From contig CALUWI010000005.1 in the NCBI GenBank assembly GCA_944324465.1, positions 83,083 through 147,082 on the forward strand: 64,000 nt of DNA, read 5' to 3'. Below, one piece after another: positions 9,181 through 18,862 of the stretch; within the stretch, counting starts at the first letter, position 1; every line of letters starts with the position of its first letter. A program made the position numbers and the translations under genes. The DNA is from an uncultured Mucispirillum sp. (lineage in GTDB: Bacteria > Chrysiogenota > Deferribacteres > Deferribacterales > Mucispirillaceae). The notes beneath the pieces are model-generated. The model ran no database searches, was not told the origin of the DNA, and saw only the letters and a list, made by a program, of their open reading frames with translations.

Positions 9181-10044
9181 TTACAATTTTTTTACAGGTG
9201 CAATAAAATTAATTGCATTTTCTTTTATCATTATATAAGTAGATTCATTTTGAAGCTCTGTATATTCTCCGTCCAGCTGGCAAAATGAAGCTCCATTTAG
9301 TTTAATGTTTTCAGCATTTATATGTGTACCGCGAAAACCAAGCCAGAAAAATAAAGGTGCAAATGCTTTAAAAAGTGATAATCTGCCACTTTTTTCCACT
9401 AAAAAACAGTTTATTTTTCCTTCCTGTATAATGCCTAGTTTATATGTGCCTGCATAGGATGCTGAAATGGCAAAAACACCATGATAAAAGCCATATCTTT
9501 TACCATTTACATATATATACATTCTGCTGTATTTATCAGTAAAAAATGCAGGAACACCATGAATAACATGGTCAAGGGTTTTTAAAAGTTTAAATCTAAC
9601 ACCCTTTTTTTCTACATTTCTAACAACATGAGCATCAAACCCAACACCTGCCATAAGCAGAAAAATTTTATTATCAATATAACCAACAGGTATCTTTTTT
9701 ATATTACTTAAATCTAAATGTTTTGCTGCAATTAATGGATTTGCAGATATTCCATATTCTTTACAGAAAACATTTTTTGTTCCAAAAGGCAGCACATAAA
9801 AAAGCTTATCAGTATTTACAACCCCTTTTGCAACCTCATTCACAAGTCCATCACCACCAGCTGCTATAATGATATTTGATGAGCTGTTTTGAGCTAAATA
9901 TGTTCCATGGCCTCTATATTCTGTTAAAGCAAGTTCCACTTTATCTGCTTTTTCTTGTAACAGCACCATTATTTTATGCAGTAAAGGTTTTATGATTTTG
10001 TATTTTCCACTGGCAGGATTTGCTATAATTAAGATATCAGCCAT
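9181..10044 (-). CDS. Diacylglycerol/lipid kinase family protein (DagK/YegS type)
   Basis: A 287-aa member of the DAGK catalytic family, cytoplasmic kinases acting on lipid alcohols. NPASGK (residues 9-14) and the nucleotide-binding IAAGGDGLVNEVAKG (about 60-74) are clear. FGTKNVFCKEYGI corresponds to the GTxNxxA block. The substrate (diacylglycerol, a sphingoid-like lipid, or another alcohol) cannot be told from motifs. It lies 12 bp after mqnD and follows the mlaEFD genes, so lipid recycling is a reasonable guess. Confidence 0.85.
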   Translation of the reverse strand: MADILIIANPASGKYKIIKPLLHKIMVLLQEKADKVELALTEYRGHGTYLAQNSSSNIIIAAGGDGLVNEVAKGVVNTDKLFYVLPFGTKNVFCKEYGISANPLIAAKHLDLSNIKKIPVGYIDNKIFLLMAGVGFDAHVVRNVEKKGVRFKLLKTLDHVIHGVPAFFTDKYSRMYIYVNGKRYGFYHGVFAISASYAGTYKLGIIQEGKINCFLVEKSGRLSLFKAFAPLFFWLGFRGTHINAENIKLNGASFCQLDGEYTELQNESTYIMIKENAINFIAPVKKL

Positions 10045-10056
10045 TATGCACCTTGA

Positions 10057-10851
10057 TTATACAAACACACTCTTATCAGCACCTATTAATGTAGATACTG
10101 CCCTGATAGCTGGAGATAAATCTTTTGAATATTCATTTACATACAGCTTAATGTGAGAATCCATTACATTATTATCCATATCCTGAGCATATTTTTTACA
10201 GAAAGATAATGCTTCATCTTTATGGTTATATGCATATTCTATACTTCTTTTTATAGTATCATTTATCATATCAGCTAAATGAATATAGTTTTTATGTAAA
10301 GCAATAAAACCTAATGGAATTGGTAAATTATAATGACTTTCCCACTCAACACCTAAATCTGTTACTTTTGTAAGATTATACTGGTTATAAGTAAATCTGC
10401 CTTCATGAATAACAAGTCCGCCGTCTACTTCACCATTTTTTAATGCAGGCATAATTTTATCAAACCGCATTACTACTGCATTTTCAGCACATTCTGGATA
10501 AAATCTTTTTAATACCATAAATGCTGTAGTATTTTCTCCAGGAACAGCCATTTTTTTATGTTTTAATTCTTCCATAGTTTTATAATTTTTAGATAATACT
10601 AATGGACCGCATCCAAACCCTAATGCTCCACCGCATTTTAATATTTTATAATTTTCTTTTATTAAAGGAAATACTCCAAAAGATACTTTTACTATATCCT
10701 GTTCTTCTTTTAATGCCATATTATTGCAAAGCTGAATATCTTCCATTGTTAAGTCTATTTCAAAAGGTACTTCAATATCTTTACGAATTAATGCACCAAA
10801 AATAAATGTATCATTTGGACAAGTTGATATAGCTAATTTTAATTTATCCAT
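10057..10851 (-). CDS. mqnD: 1,4-dihydroxy-6-naphthoate synthase (futalosine pathway)
   Basis: MqnD converts cyclic dehypoxanthine futalosine to 1,4-dihydroxy-6-naphthoate, a late step of the alternative menaquinone pathway. The 264-aa protein starts with LAISTCPNDTFIFGAL, diagnostic of MqnD within the periplasmic-binding-protein fold. GENTTAFMVLKRFYP and VDGGLVIHEGRFTY follow at the expected places. ATG 10851 has AAGGGGAAAAGG upstream. No other mqn gene is adjacent, so the pathway is scattered in this genome. Its presence indicates menaquinone-based respiration. Confidence 0.94.
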   Translation of the reverse strand: MDKLKLAISTCPNDTFIFGALIRKDIEVPFEIDLTMEDIQLCNNMALKEEQDIVKVSFGVFPLIKENYKILKCGGALGFGCGPLVLSKNYKTMEELKHKKMAVPGENTTAFMVLKRFYPECAENAVVMRFDKIMPALKNGEVDGGLVIHEGRFTYNQYNLTKVTDLGVEWESHYNLPIPLGFIALHKNYIHLADMINDTIKRSIEYAYNHKDEALSFCKKYAQDMDNNVMDSHIKLYVNEYSKDLSPAIRAVSTLIGADKSVFV

Positions 10852-10868
10852 AACCTTTTCCCCTTAAT

Positions 10869-12593
10869 TTAATATACTAAACTGTCAAAAAATTCATCGC
10901 TTTCATTAAGTTTCTTTTTATCCTGTTTTGTTACATCATTACTTTTATTTTGTTTATTAGAAGTTTCTTCTACTGCTTTATTTTCTTCTTTTACAGTATT
11001 ATTTTCTTTTGTCTGGCTTGATTTTGTATTTTTATATTCTTTATATACAGCTTCACTTTCCGGCTCACTTTTATACTCTCTGTATTCTGCTTTTTGAGCT
11101 TTAGTTTCTTTTTCCATATTATTTGCAAGTCTGCCTAAATCTGACGGCTTAAACCTTATACCAGCACCTACCATATACATTCTGTTTGTATAACCTATAA
11201 CATCTTCTACACCAGCTTGAATAAAGATACCTTTATAAAAATGCCACCTAATTAATGCCCTTGTATATACATCTAAACCATTAGAATAAGTATTAAAATC
11301 ATAAGCTTCTAAAGATATAGCTAAATCTTTATTTTTTAACGGGTATATATCTGCTGCTAAACCTAAGGTATTATCAAATATACCAAATCTTAAACCAAAA
11401 ATGTTATAAAAAATATGGCTGTACTGTAAAGAAAATGCTAATTCAGAATTTTTTATTTTATTACCATAAATATCATATTCAGGACTGTTTGGATTAATAA
11501 CGGGTATATTTGATACTCCTATTAAGTAGAAGTTTTTAGGGTCAGTATAAAATGAAGCCTGAGCATATCCCCTGCCAGTATTAACAGATTTAGCATCAAA
11601 TAAATAATCAGCACCTATTGTTGCATACAGGCTCATTCTGTCTTCATTATCTTCTACTTCATCACCAAAAAATGAAGAAACACCGCTTACTACTTTTTTA
11701 ATATCATTTTTTGTTTTATTGTCATTAATAAGCATGCCTAATGTACCATTGCCTTCATTAATGTCATTAGTGATTTTTTCTATTTCATCCATTGTAGAGT
11801 TAACTTTATCAGTTATTTCTTTTAAGTTTTTTAAGCTGCCGTCTATATTATCATGGTTATTTGCAAGCAGCTTATCTACTGATGCGGTAAACTCTTTTAA
11901 TGTCTGACTTATTTCTGTAATATTATTTATAGAAGTATTCAGATTTTTTTCATTTTTTGCAATCAGCTTTTCAATCATATCTGTCATATTTTTGGCATTT
12001 GCAATTACATCCTGAATATTCTGTTCATTAGATGAAACAATATTTTTAACACTGTCTGTTATATCTTTTAAATTAGATATACTGTCCTGCAGAGCATCTT
12101 TAGACTTATCCGTTGTAACAACTTCATTAAAAGTTTTTAAAAGTACAGTCATTTCTGCTGCTACATCATTAAGTTTTGCCATTACAGCATCTAAATTTGC
12201 ATTAGACTGTCTGCCGTCATATTCATAATTATTCTGCAGTGGTGCTTGTGATTTTACATTAGGGTCTAATTCCAGTTCTACAAACTTCTGCCCTACAAAA
12301 CCAGACTGTTTTACATTAAAACGAACATTATCAGGTATTTCAAATTCATGATAAATATTAACACGAGTTAAGATTTGATTATCTTTCATCATAACATCTT
12401 TAACTTCACCTACTTTTAACCCTTTATACATAATAGGTGTGCCGCTGCGAATACCTGTTGCGTCATTTAATCTGAAATATACAGTATTTCCTTCTTTTGA
12501 ATTTAATTCCAAATTACCAAAAACTGCAGCAGTAACTGCTACCATAAAAAAACCAATTATTACAAAAATACCAACTTTCGTTTCTACATTCAT
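10869..12593 (-). CDS. mlaD: MCE-domain protein MlaD with long helix and predicted C-terminal beta-barrel
   Basis: MlaD proteins bind phospholipids between inner and outer membranes. This one is 574 aa, about three times E. coli MlaD. It has one N-terminal membrane helix (8-26), an MCE domain (about 38-112, with GIRSGTPIMYKGLKVGEV), and a long helical, loosely repeated region rich in Asn/Lys/Ile (132-310). Next come alternating beta-strands resembling an outer-membrane barrel (about 320-481) and a charged, probably disordered tail. It is the third gene of mlaE-mlaF-mlaD, 31 bp after mlaF. Known from Veillonella parvula: an MlaD with a C-terminal barrel spans the envelope without MlaA or MlaC. 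I infer the same here. Confidence 0.88.
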   Translation of the reverse strand: MNVETKVGIFVIIGFFMVAVTAAVFGNLELNSKEGNTVYFRLNDATGIRSGTPIMYKGLKVGEVKDVMMKDNQILTRVNIYHEFEIPDNVRFNVKQSGFVGQKFVELELDPNVKSQAPLQNNYEYDGRQSNANLDAVMAKLNDVAAEMTVLLKTFNEVVTTDKSKDALQDSISNLKDITDSVKNIVSSNEQNIQDVIANAKNMTDMIEKLIAKNEKNLNTSINNITEISQTLKEFTASVDKLLANNHDNIDGSLKNLKEITDKVNSTMDEIEKITNDINEGNGTLGMLINDNKTKNDIKKVVSGVSSFFGDEVEDNEDRMSLYATIGADYLFDAKSVNTGRGYAQASFYTDPKNFYLIGVSNIPVINPNSPEYDIYGNKIKNSELAFSLQYSHIFYNIFGLRFGIFDNTLGLAADIYPLKNKDLAISLEAYDFNTYSNGLDVYTRALIRWHFYKGIFIQAGVEDVIGYTNRMYMVGAGIRFKPSDLGRLANNMEKETKAQKAEYREYKSEPESEAVYKEYKNTKSSQTKENNTVKEENKAVEETSNKQNKSNDVTKQDKKKLNESDEFFDSLVY

Positions 12594-12624
12594 CTAAACA
12601 TCTCTTCCTAATTTATAAAAAATA

Positions 12625-13371
12625 TTAATAAACTTTTATTGGCCCATCTTTTGAGCCTGAAAAAAACTGCCTTACATAAGGGTTATCTGTAGTTTTAAAA
12701 TATTCTGGTGTTCCATATTGTATTATTCTGCCATTATAAAGCATACCAATATAATCTGCATTTTTTAAAACACTTGATATATCATGAGAAATAACTACAG
12801 ATGTAATATTTAACTCTTTCTGAGTAGTATATATTAAATCATCAACAATATCTGTCATAATAGGGTCTAATCCTGTTGTAGGCTCATCATACATCATAAT
12901 ATCTGGAGAAAGAGCAATAGCTCTTGCAAGCCCTACCCGTTTACGCATACCGCCTGATAATTCTGACGGATACTTATGGTTTACACCAGAAAGCCCTACT
13001 AATCTTAATTTTTCATTTACTATTTCCTGCAGCTCATCATCAGAAAGTTTTCTATGCTCTCTTAATGGAAATGCTACATTATCAAATATTGTAAGAGAAT
13101 CAAAAAGAGCAGCATTTTGAAAAAGCATACCAAACTTATACCGCACTTTTAAAAGCTGTTTTTTATTAGCAGTAGTAATATCAAAACCATCTACATATAT
13201 TTTGCCGCTGTCTGGTTTAATTAGCCCCATAAGCTGTTTTAAAAGCACACTTTTCCCAGTTCCTGATGGACCTATTATATAAGTAATAGCACCTTTTTTA
13301 ATCTCTAAATTTATACCATTATGTACTTTTGTTGAGCCAAATGACTTACATAAATTTTCAACTTTAATCAT
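12625..13371 (-). CDS. mlaF: ABC transporter ATPase of the Mla phospholipid system
   Basis: The 248-aa ATPase drives lipid transport with MlaE. Walker A is GPSGTGKSVLLK, the signature is ELSGGMRKRVGLARAIA (GGMRKRV is characteristic of Mla-type ATPases), and Walker B is MMYDEPTTGLDP. It overlaps the mlaE stop by 4 bases (ATGA), so the two are translationally coupled. No mlaB or mlaC gene is present. Confidence 0.95.
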   Translation of the reverse strand: MIKVENLCKSFGSTKVHNGINLEIKKGAITYIIGPSGTGKSVLLKQLMGLIKPDSGKIYVDGFDITTANKKQLLKVRYKFGMLFQNAALFDSLTIFDNVAFPLREHRKLSDDELQEIVNEKLRLVGLSGVNHKYPSELSGGMRKRVGLARAIALSPDIMMYDEPTTGLDPIMTDIVDDLIYTTQKELNITSVVISHDISSVLKNADYIGMLYNGRIIQYGTPEYFKTTDNPYVRQFFSGSKDGPIKVY

Positions 13372-14138
13372 AATATTAATACCGATGTTAAAATATAATC
13401 AAACATGCAGACTAAAACACTTGATTCAACAACAGATACATTCGTTGCTTTACCAACACCTTCTGCACCAGTTGATGCATTAAAGCCATTGTAGCAGCTT
13501 ACTATAACTACAATGATGCCAAATACAAATGATTTTATAAGGCTGTCAATAATATCATTCATATTTGTATAAAGCACCATATTTTCAAAATAAATACTGC
13601 TGCTTACACCCATCATATTAACTATAACAATATAGCCGCCTATTATGCCAAATACAATACAGATAGCATTAAGAAGCGGCATAGAAAACATACCTGCAAG
13701 CATTCTAGGAACTGCTAAATAATGAACTGGGTCTATGGCCATAGCATCAAGAGCATCTATCTGTTCAGTTACTTTCATTGTGCCAAGTTCTGCTGTCATT
13801 GCAGAGCCTGCACGGGCTGCAACCATAATACCTGTTAATACAGGTCCAAGTTCAAGTATCATAGCCATAGCAATAAGACCGCTTGTCATTTCTCCAGAAC
13901 CAAAGTTATTCAGCCCTTTATATGACTGCAGACTAAAAACCATACCTGTAAAAATACCTGTTAATATAATAATAGGTATAGACTTGTAACCTATAAACTC
14001 TATTTGTTTAATAAAAAGTCTAAACCTGAAAGGTGGTTTAAAAATTCCTTTTGTTGTTTCATAAAAAAGTATAGACATTTTACCAGCCATATGGATAATG
14101 TCTAATACCATTTTACCTATAAATTCAAAAAATTTCAA
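13368..14138 (-). CDS. mlaE: Mla phospholipid transport permease
   Basis: MlaE (about 256 aa) is the inner-membrane permease with five or six hydrophobic segments. The conserved EQIDALDAMAIDPVHYLAVPR segment identifies it. I place the start at TTG 14138: GAAGG lies 5-6 bases upstream, the protein then begins with the family-typical hydrophobic start [13 protein letters not shown], and overlap with alr falls to 14 bp. The first in-frame ATG (14201) would add 21 residues unlike the family and overlap alr by 77 bp. Confidence 0.9.
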   Translation of the reverse strand: MKFFEFIGKMVLDIIHMAGKMSILFYETTKGIFKPPFRFRLFIKQIEFIGYKSIPIIILTGIFTGMVFSLQSYKGLNNFGSGEMTSGLIAMAMILELGPVLTGIMVAARAGSAMTAELGTMKVTEQIDALDAMAIDPVHYLAVPRMLAGMFSMPLLNAICIVFGIIGGYIVIVNMMGVSSSIYFENMVLYTNMNDIIDSLIKSFVFGIIVVIVSCYNGFNASTGAEGVGKATNVSVVESSVLVCMFDYILTSVLIL

Positions 14139-15258
14139 AATGACCTTCTTTATATTTATAAACTCTTGGCACTCTGTCTGATATGCCGCATAATATTTCA
14201 TAATCTATTGTATCTGCCCACTGGCCTAATGTAGATGCTGTAATATCATCACCCATTATCTGTACTTTCTGACCTATACATTTTTCTCCAAGCTCAGTAA
14301 CATCTATCATTGTCATATCCATACAAACATTACCGATTACCTGGCATTTTTTACTGCCTGCAAGCACATACCCTTTATTAGAAAATGAACGCCTGTAGCC
14401 ATCAGCATACCCTATTGGTATAACACCTATTAACATATTTTTTGGTGCAAAAAAAGTTCTGCCGTAGCCAACAGATTCACCTTTTTTAAGAAATTTTACA
14501 TGAGCTATTTCACTCCATAAACTCATAACAGGTTGTAAATCTTTTAGCACATTTGTAGATTCATATCCATATAAAAATAAACCTGGTCGTGTAAAAGTCC
14601 ACCTGTTTTCAAAATTAGCTATTCCAGATGAATTTAAAAAGCTAGTAGCAAAAGTATAATCTTTATTAATCTCTAAAAATTTATCAAATCTTTCTGTTTG
14701 AATATGAGCATAGCTGTTATCACAGTCAGAAGTTGCAAGGTGGCTGATTGCAAAATCCACATGAATATTTTTATACTGCTTTAATAATTCTGAAAGCTGC
14801 ATTTCGTATGAAAAACCAAGCCTGCTCATACCTGTATCAATTTCTAGTGCAACATGAGCTTCTATTCCTAACTCATTAGCAGCTTTAGAAATTATTTCTG
14901 CATATCTGTAATCAAAAACTGGCAGAGTAAGAGATGATTCTAATGCTTCTTTTACAAAAGAATCGCTGACATAGCCAAGCACTACAATTTTTGTATCTTT
15001 AGATGATAATACTTTTCTAAGCTCTATACCTTCAATCATTGTAGCAACAGCAAAATTTTTTACATTCTTTGCTTCATAAGCATATTTGGCTAAAATTTTT
15101 GCACCATGACCATAAGCATCTGCTTTTACAACTGCAATAATATCTGATTTAGAAAGGTTTCTTGCTATATCTATATTATGTCCAAACCTTTCCATATCAA
15201 TAACTGCATAAGTTGGGCGAGGTATAATGCCCATATTGTCTAAACTATTTATTTTCAT
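14125..15258 (-). CDS. alr: Alanine racemase
   Basis: Alr interconverts L- and D-alanine for peptidoglycan with pyridoxal phosphate. Lys45 in [12 protein letters not shown] forms the Schiff base. GYGRTF and [12 protein letters not shown] mark the C-terminal beta domain with its catalytic Tyr. The 377-aa length is normal. The gene overlaps prfB by 14 bp upstream and mlaE by about 14 bp downstream, so three unrelated functions share one tightly packed transcript. Confidence 0.95.
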   Translation of the reverse strand: MKINSLDNMGIIPRPTYAVIDMERFGHNIDIARNLSKSDIIAVVKADAYGHGAKILAKYAYEAKNVKNFAVATMIEGIELRKVLSSKDTKIVVLGYVSDSFVKEALESSLTLPVFDYRYAEIISKAANELGIEAHVALEIDTGMSRLGFSYEMQLSELLKQYKNIHVDFAISHLATSDCDNSYAHIQTERFDKFLEINKDYTFATSFLNSSGIANFENRWTFTRPGLFLYGYESTNVLKDLQPVMSLWSEIAHVKFLKKGESVGYGRTFFAPKNMLIGVIPIGYADGYRRSFSNKGYVLAGSKKCQVIGNVCMDMTMIDVTELGEKCIGQKVQIMGDDITASTLGQWADTIDYEILCGISDRVPRVYKYKEGHFEIF

Positions 15259-16357
15259 TTTCTATTCCTGCAGCAAAAAGTAAATACTGCCTTATAAACT
15301 GTTCTAATTCGCCGTCCATAACAGCATCAACATTTCCTGTTTCATATCTTGTGCGTAAATCTTTAACCATTTTATATGGGTGCATAACATAAGAGCGGAT
15401 TTGATTTCCCCAGCCAATATCTGTTTTGCTGTCTTCCATTTTTTCTTTAGCTTCGCTTCTTTTTTCCATTTCATATTCATAAAGTTTTGATTTTAATATT
15501 TTCATAGCTGAAGCTTTATTTTTATGCTGGCTTCTTTCATTTTGGCAGGATACAACAATACCTGTTGGTATATGCGTGATTCTGACAGCAGAATCTGTTG
15601 TATTAATATGCTGTCCGCCTGCTCCACCTGCCCTGTATGTATCTATTCTTAAATCAGCTTCATTTACTTCTATTTCTAAATCATCATCAATTTCAGGCAG
15701 TACAAATACAGAAGCAAATGATGTATGGCGTCTGTTTTGAGAATCAAATGGTGATATGCGCACAAGTCTGTGTACACCGCTTTCACCTTTTAAATAGCCA
15801 AAGCTGTATTCACCAATAATATTAAATGTAATTGACTTTATTCCTGCTTCATCACCATCAAGCTGGTCTAATATTTCAAGTTTAAAGCCATTTTTTTCTG
15901 CCCATCTTGAATACATTCTAAAAAGCATAGATGCCCAGTCATCTGCTTCTGTGCCGCCAGCACCAGAATGTATTGTTACAATCGCATTATTTATATCATG
16001 CTGGTCACTTAAAATGAGCTTTAATTCAAAATCTACAGTCTGTTTTTTGTACTGAGAAAAAGTATCTATTATATCTTTTTCAACAGAAGTTTCGCCTTCT
16101 TTATAAAGCTCTAATAAAACATCACAGTCTTCTTTTGTCTGCAAAAGGCTTCTATATGACTCTAAAAACTTTTTAATTGCAGACTGCTCTTTTAAAAGAT
16201 GCTTCGATTCCTTTTTAGACCAGAAGTCTTTATCAGTAATAGACATATTTTCTATTTCATCTACTTTTTTCTGCAGCACATCTTCTTTTACTGCTGGAGC
16301 AAAACTTTTAACTTTATTATTTAATTCATCTATTTCTTGAAGTATTTCTTCTAACAT
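15245..16357 (-). CDS. prfB: Peptide chain release factor 2 (no programmed frameshift)
   Basis: RF2 (370 aa) ends translation at UGA and UAA. The tripeptide anticodon SPF occurs in [17 protein letters not shown] and the catalytic GGQ in [16 protein letters not shown]. The frame is open from ATG 16357 (AAAGGA upstream) to the stop. Where most bacteria have the CUU-UGA frameshift site (near codon 25) this gene has an uninterrupted AAA-AGT-TTT-like coding stretch, so the autoregulatory frameshift is absent. Confidence 0.95.
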   Translation of the reverse strand: MLEEILQEIDELNNKVKSFAPAVKEDVLQKKVDEIENMSITDKDFWSKKESKHLLKEQSAIKKFLESYRSLLQTKEDCDVLLELYKEGETSVEKDIIDTFSQYKKQTVDFELKLILSDQHDINNAIVTIHSGAGGTEADDWASMLFRMYSRWAEKNGFKLEILDQLDGDEAGIKSITFNIIGEYSFGYLKGESGVHRLVRISPFDSQNRRHTSFASVFVLPEIDDDLEIEVNEADLRIDTYRAGGAGGQHINTTDSAVRITHIPTGIVVSCQNERSQHKNKASAMKILKSKLYEYEMEKRSEAKEKMEDSKTDIGWGNQIRSYVMHPYKMVKDLRTRYETGNVDAVMDGELEQFIRQYLLFAAGIENENK

Positions 16358-16380
16358 ATTGTCCTTTCTATTTTTTTATT

Positions 16381-16830
16381 TTAAATCTCAATAATTACTG
16401 CAGTTTCATCACAGTCTGGATATTTAGGGCATTTTAAGCAGTCTGTCCATATTTTTTTTGGCAGGCTGTCAAGTTCAGTAACTTTAAAACCGCAGCTTTC
16501 AAAAAAATCCTGCATATATGTAAGTGCAAAAACTTTTGTAAAACCAGTTTCTTTTGCTCGTTTTAAAGAATATTCTACCATTGCCTGCCCTATTTTCTGC
16601 CTTTTATACTGCTCAACTACTGCTAATGAGCGTATTTCTGCAGTATCACTCCATGTTGGGTGCAGTGCACATACTCCTTTAACGGCTTCATCATCTTCCC
16701 ATATAATAAATTCATATATTTTTTCATATATTTCATTTCTGCTGATTTGAAGCATCTGCCCTTTTTTCGCATACTGGTTTACTATCTGCTGAATAACTGG
16801 TGCATCATTAATTTTTGCTTGTCTAATCAT
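16381..16830 (-). CDS. Short GNAT-type N-acetylglutamate synthase (ArgA-like)
   Basis: This 149-aa GNAT acetyltransferase would transfer acetyl from acetyl-CoA. The acetyl-CoA loop is QYKRQKIGQAMVEYSL, preceded by AEIRSLAVV. The C-terminal block KIWTDCLKCPKYPDCDE is characteristic of the short, amino-acid-kinase-free ArgA-like enzymes that start arginine synthesis. No arg genes adjoin it, so the substrate (glutamate) is inferred from that block. It overlaps the next upstream gene by 4 bases. Confidence 0.78.
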   Translation of the reverse strand: MIRQAKINDAPVIQQIVNQYAKKGQMLQISRNEIYEKIYEFIIWEDDEAVKGVCALHPTWSDTAEIRSLAVVEQYKRQKIGQAMVEYSLKRAKETGFTKVFALTYMQDFFESCGFKVTELDSLPKKIWTDCLKCPKYPDCDETAVIIEI

Positions 16831-17231
16831 CTTACATAATTCCTATATTTATCAAGTACTTTTTGTGCAACATCTGCATTAGAAATTAAATATTTTGTAG
16901 CTCTTACATTTATATCAAGCACCCCATCTCTCCGTGTATAAATATAAGCAGTTACTGTATGGTTATCAACAGTACCTTCCACATATCCATCAACAAAGCT
17001 CAAGTCATTAATAGTGCCTTTATTAGCTTCAAAAGCATATATTAACTTTTCTACAGCAAGAGCTTTTTCTGTTTTATCTATATCTGATACTGAACCTGCA
17101 GTGAAAACCACTGTAGAAAAAGCACCAGCTAAAGCTACACCAGCTATCCAGGCACAGCCATTTAAAAACAGTGGAATAGTAAAAACTACAATTAATTTAA
17201 ATACAAAATGCCTTACTTTAAAATTAATCAT
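16827..17231 (-). CDS. DUF3568-family lipoprotein
   Basis: A 134-aa exported protein. The N-terminal hydrophobic stretch ends in FLNGC, so Cys26 is the probable lipid anchor. The Ala/Gly-rich segment after it (AGVALAGAFSTVVFTAG) and the compact C-terminal domain with YEGTVDNHTVTAYIYT-like strands match DUF3568, whose function is unknown. ATG 17231 has no ribosome site, and a TATAAT (minus strand, 17244-17239) lies only 8 bases upstream, so the message may be leaderless. It is the first gene of the long minus-strand run. Confidence 0.65.
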   Translation of the reverse strand: MINFKVRHFVFKLIVVFTIPLFLNGCAWIAGVALAGAFSTVVFTAGSVSDIDKTEKALAVEKLIYAFEANKGTINDLSFVDGYVEGTVDNHTVTAYIYTRRDGVLDINVRATKYLISNADVAQKVLDKYRNYVR

Positions 17232-17314
17232 TTCGCATATTATAAAATTTAATTACAATAATCAACTTAAATATTATATAAATGGATAGATTATTAATAT
17301 TTGTTATAAAATGA

Positions 17315-17343
17315 TTGACTTATTATTATATAACTTTTACTAT
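17315..17343 (+). promoter_or_regulatory. Predicted sigma-70 promoter of pyrRBC
   Basis: TTGACT at 17315-17320 and TACTAT at 17338-17343 are separated by 17 bp. They lie 32 bp before the pyrR start. Confidence 0.5.
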
Positions 17344-17348
17344 TTACA

Positions 17349-17362
17349 CAAGTTCATACTTG
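17349..17362 (+). promoter_or_regulatory. Small leader hairpin next to the pyrR ribosome site
   Basis: CAAGT (17349-17353) can pair with ACTTG (17358-17362) across a TCAT loop. The ribosome site GGAGG begins at 17364, one base beyond the stem. PyrR proteins bind small leader RNA stem-loops in other bacteria, so this is a candidate site. The stem is only 5 bp, so it may be fortuitous. Confidence 0.3.
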
Positions 17363-17374
17363 CGGAGGTTATTT

Positions 17375-17923
17375 ATGGAAAAAGAAAAAATCTTAATTAA
17401 TAGTGCTGAAATGCATGCAATCATTGAGCGTATGACCTTTCAAATTATTGAAAAAGTTACAGATTATGATAATACTTATATAGTTGGAATTAGAAGACGC
17501 GGCGAATATATTGCAAACCGTATTACAGACAGCATAAGCCGACATAATAAAAGACCATTAAAATCTGGTGTTTTAGATATTACATTATATAGAGATGATT
17601 TATCAGAAATTTCAAATATGCCTGAAGTAAAATCATCAGATATAGGATTTGATGTTAACGGCAAAACTATAATATTAGTTGATGATGTGCTTTTTACAGG
17701 CAGAACAATCCGCTCTGCAATAGATGCTTTGCTTGATTACGGCAGACCTGCAAAAATTATGCTTGCAGTTATTGTAGACAGAGGACATAAAGAACTTCCA
17801 ATACATGCTGATTTTACAGGAAAACATATCCCTACAAGAAAAAGCGAAGTTATACATGTTAAAGTAAAAGAAATAGATAATGTAGATGATGACTGCGTTA
17901 CTATAAGCGATAGAGAGGCTTAA
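17375..17923 (+). CDS. pyrR: Pyrimidine operon regulator / uracil phosphoribosyltransferase
   Basis: PyrR (182 aa from this start) binds UMP and PRPP and can control pyr mRNA, with weak uracil phosphoribosyltransferase activity. The PRPP loop [17 protein letters not shown] is diagnostic. ATG 17375 follows GGAGG (17364-17368) by 6 bases; an in-frame ATG at 17315 would fall on the promoter. It heads the pyrR-pyrB-pyrC operon, with pyrB 1 bp after its stop. Confidence 0.95.
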   Translation: MEKEKILINSAEMHAIIERMTFQIIEKVTDYDNTYIVGIRRRGEYIANRITDSISRHNKRPLKSGVLDITLYRDDLSEISNMPEVKSSDIGFDVNGKTIILVDDVLFTGRTIRSAIDALLDYGRPAKIMLAVIVDRGHKELPIHADFTGKHIPTRKSEVIHVKVKEIDNVDDDCVTISDREA

Positions 17924-17924
17924 T

Positions 17925-18845
17925 ATGACTTATGACAAAAAAGATTTTATATCTACTCAGGATTTAACTCGAGAGCAGATAGATTATATCTTAAATCAAG
18001 CAATGAGTTTTAGGGAAATAAATCAAAGAGAAGTTAAAAAAGTCCCTACATTAAAAGGACGCACTATTGTAAACTTATTTTTTGAAGCATCTACTAGAAC
18101 AAGGACTTCTTTTGAGATAGCCGGTAAAAGATTAGGTGCAGATGTTATTAATATCAGCTCATCTACATCAAGCACTCAAAAAGGCGAAACATTAATGGAT
18201 ACTGTAAAAAATATTGAAGCAATGGCTTCTGATATTGTTGTTATAAGACACAGCTATTCTGGCTCAGTAAAATTTGTTGCAGATAATGTAGATGCCCACA
18301 TAGTAAATGCTGGTGATGGACTTAATGAGCACCCTACTCAATGTATGCTTGACCTTTTAACTATTAAACTGCAAAAAGGCAGGCTTGAAGGCTTAAATGT
18401 TACAATTATTGGTGATATTGCTCATTCAAGAGTTGCAAGAAGTGATATTTGGGCAATGAAAACTTACGGCATGAATGTAACTCTTTTTGCACCGCCTACT
18501 ATGCTTCCTGTCGGTGTTGAAGCCTTTGGTGTAAATATAGCAAAAAATATGGAAGAAGCAGTTAAAGATGCTGATGTTATTATTATGCTTAGAATCCAAA
18601 GAGAAAGAATGGCAAAACTTCTTATTCCATCAGAAAGAGAATATTCAAAACTTTTTGGACTTACACCTGCTGTTATGCAAAAAGCTAAAAGTGATGTTAT
18701 GGTTATGCACCCTGGGCCAATAAATAGAGGTGTGGAACTTTCTTCTGTTGTTGCAGACAGCAGCAATTCTGCAATATTAGACCAGGTAGAAAATGGTGTT
18801 GCTGTCAGAATGGCAGTATTAAGTTTTCTTGCTATGTCAAAATAA
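17925..18845 (+). CDS. pyrB: Aspartate carbamoyltransferase, catalytic subunit
   Basis: PyrB joins carbamoyl phosphate and aspartate, the first committed step of pyrimidine synthesis. At 306 aa it is a normal catalytic chain. [12 protein letters not shown] binds carbamoyl phosphate and [13 protein letters not shown] is the HPTQ block; [10 protein letters not shown] lies at the C-terminal side. No pyrI regulatory gene follows, which fits the common arrangement pyrR-pyrB-pyrC. Confidence 0.97.
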   Translation: MTYDKKDFISTQDLTREQIDYILNQAMSFREINQREVKKVPTLKGRTIVNLFFEASTRTRTSFEIAGKRLGADVINISSSTSSTQKGETLMDTVKNIEAMASDIVVIRHSYSGSVKFVADNVDAHIVNAGDGLNEHPTQCMLDLLTIKLQKGRLEGLNVTIIGDIAHSRVARSDIWAMKTYGMNVTLFAPPTMLPVGVEAFGVNIAKNMEEAVKDADVIIMLRIQRERMAKLLIPSEREYSKLFGLTPAVMQKAKSDVMVMHPGPINRGVELSSVVADSSNSAILDQVENGVAVRMAVLSFLAMSK

Positions 18846-18862
18846 ACGATGGTGAAATATAT

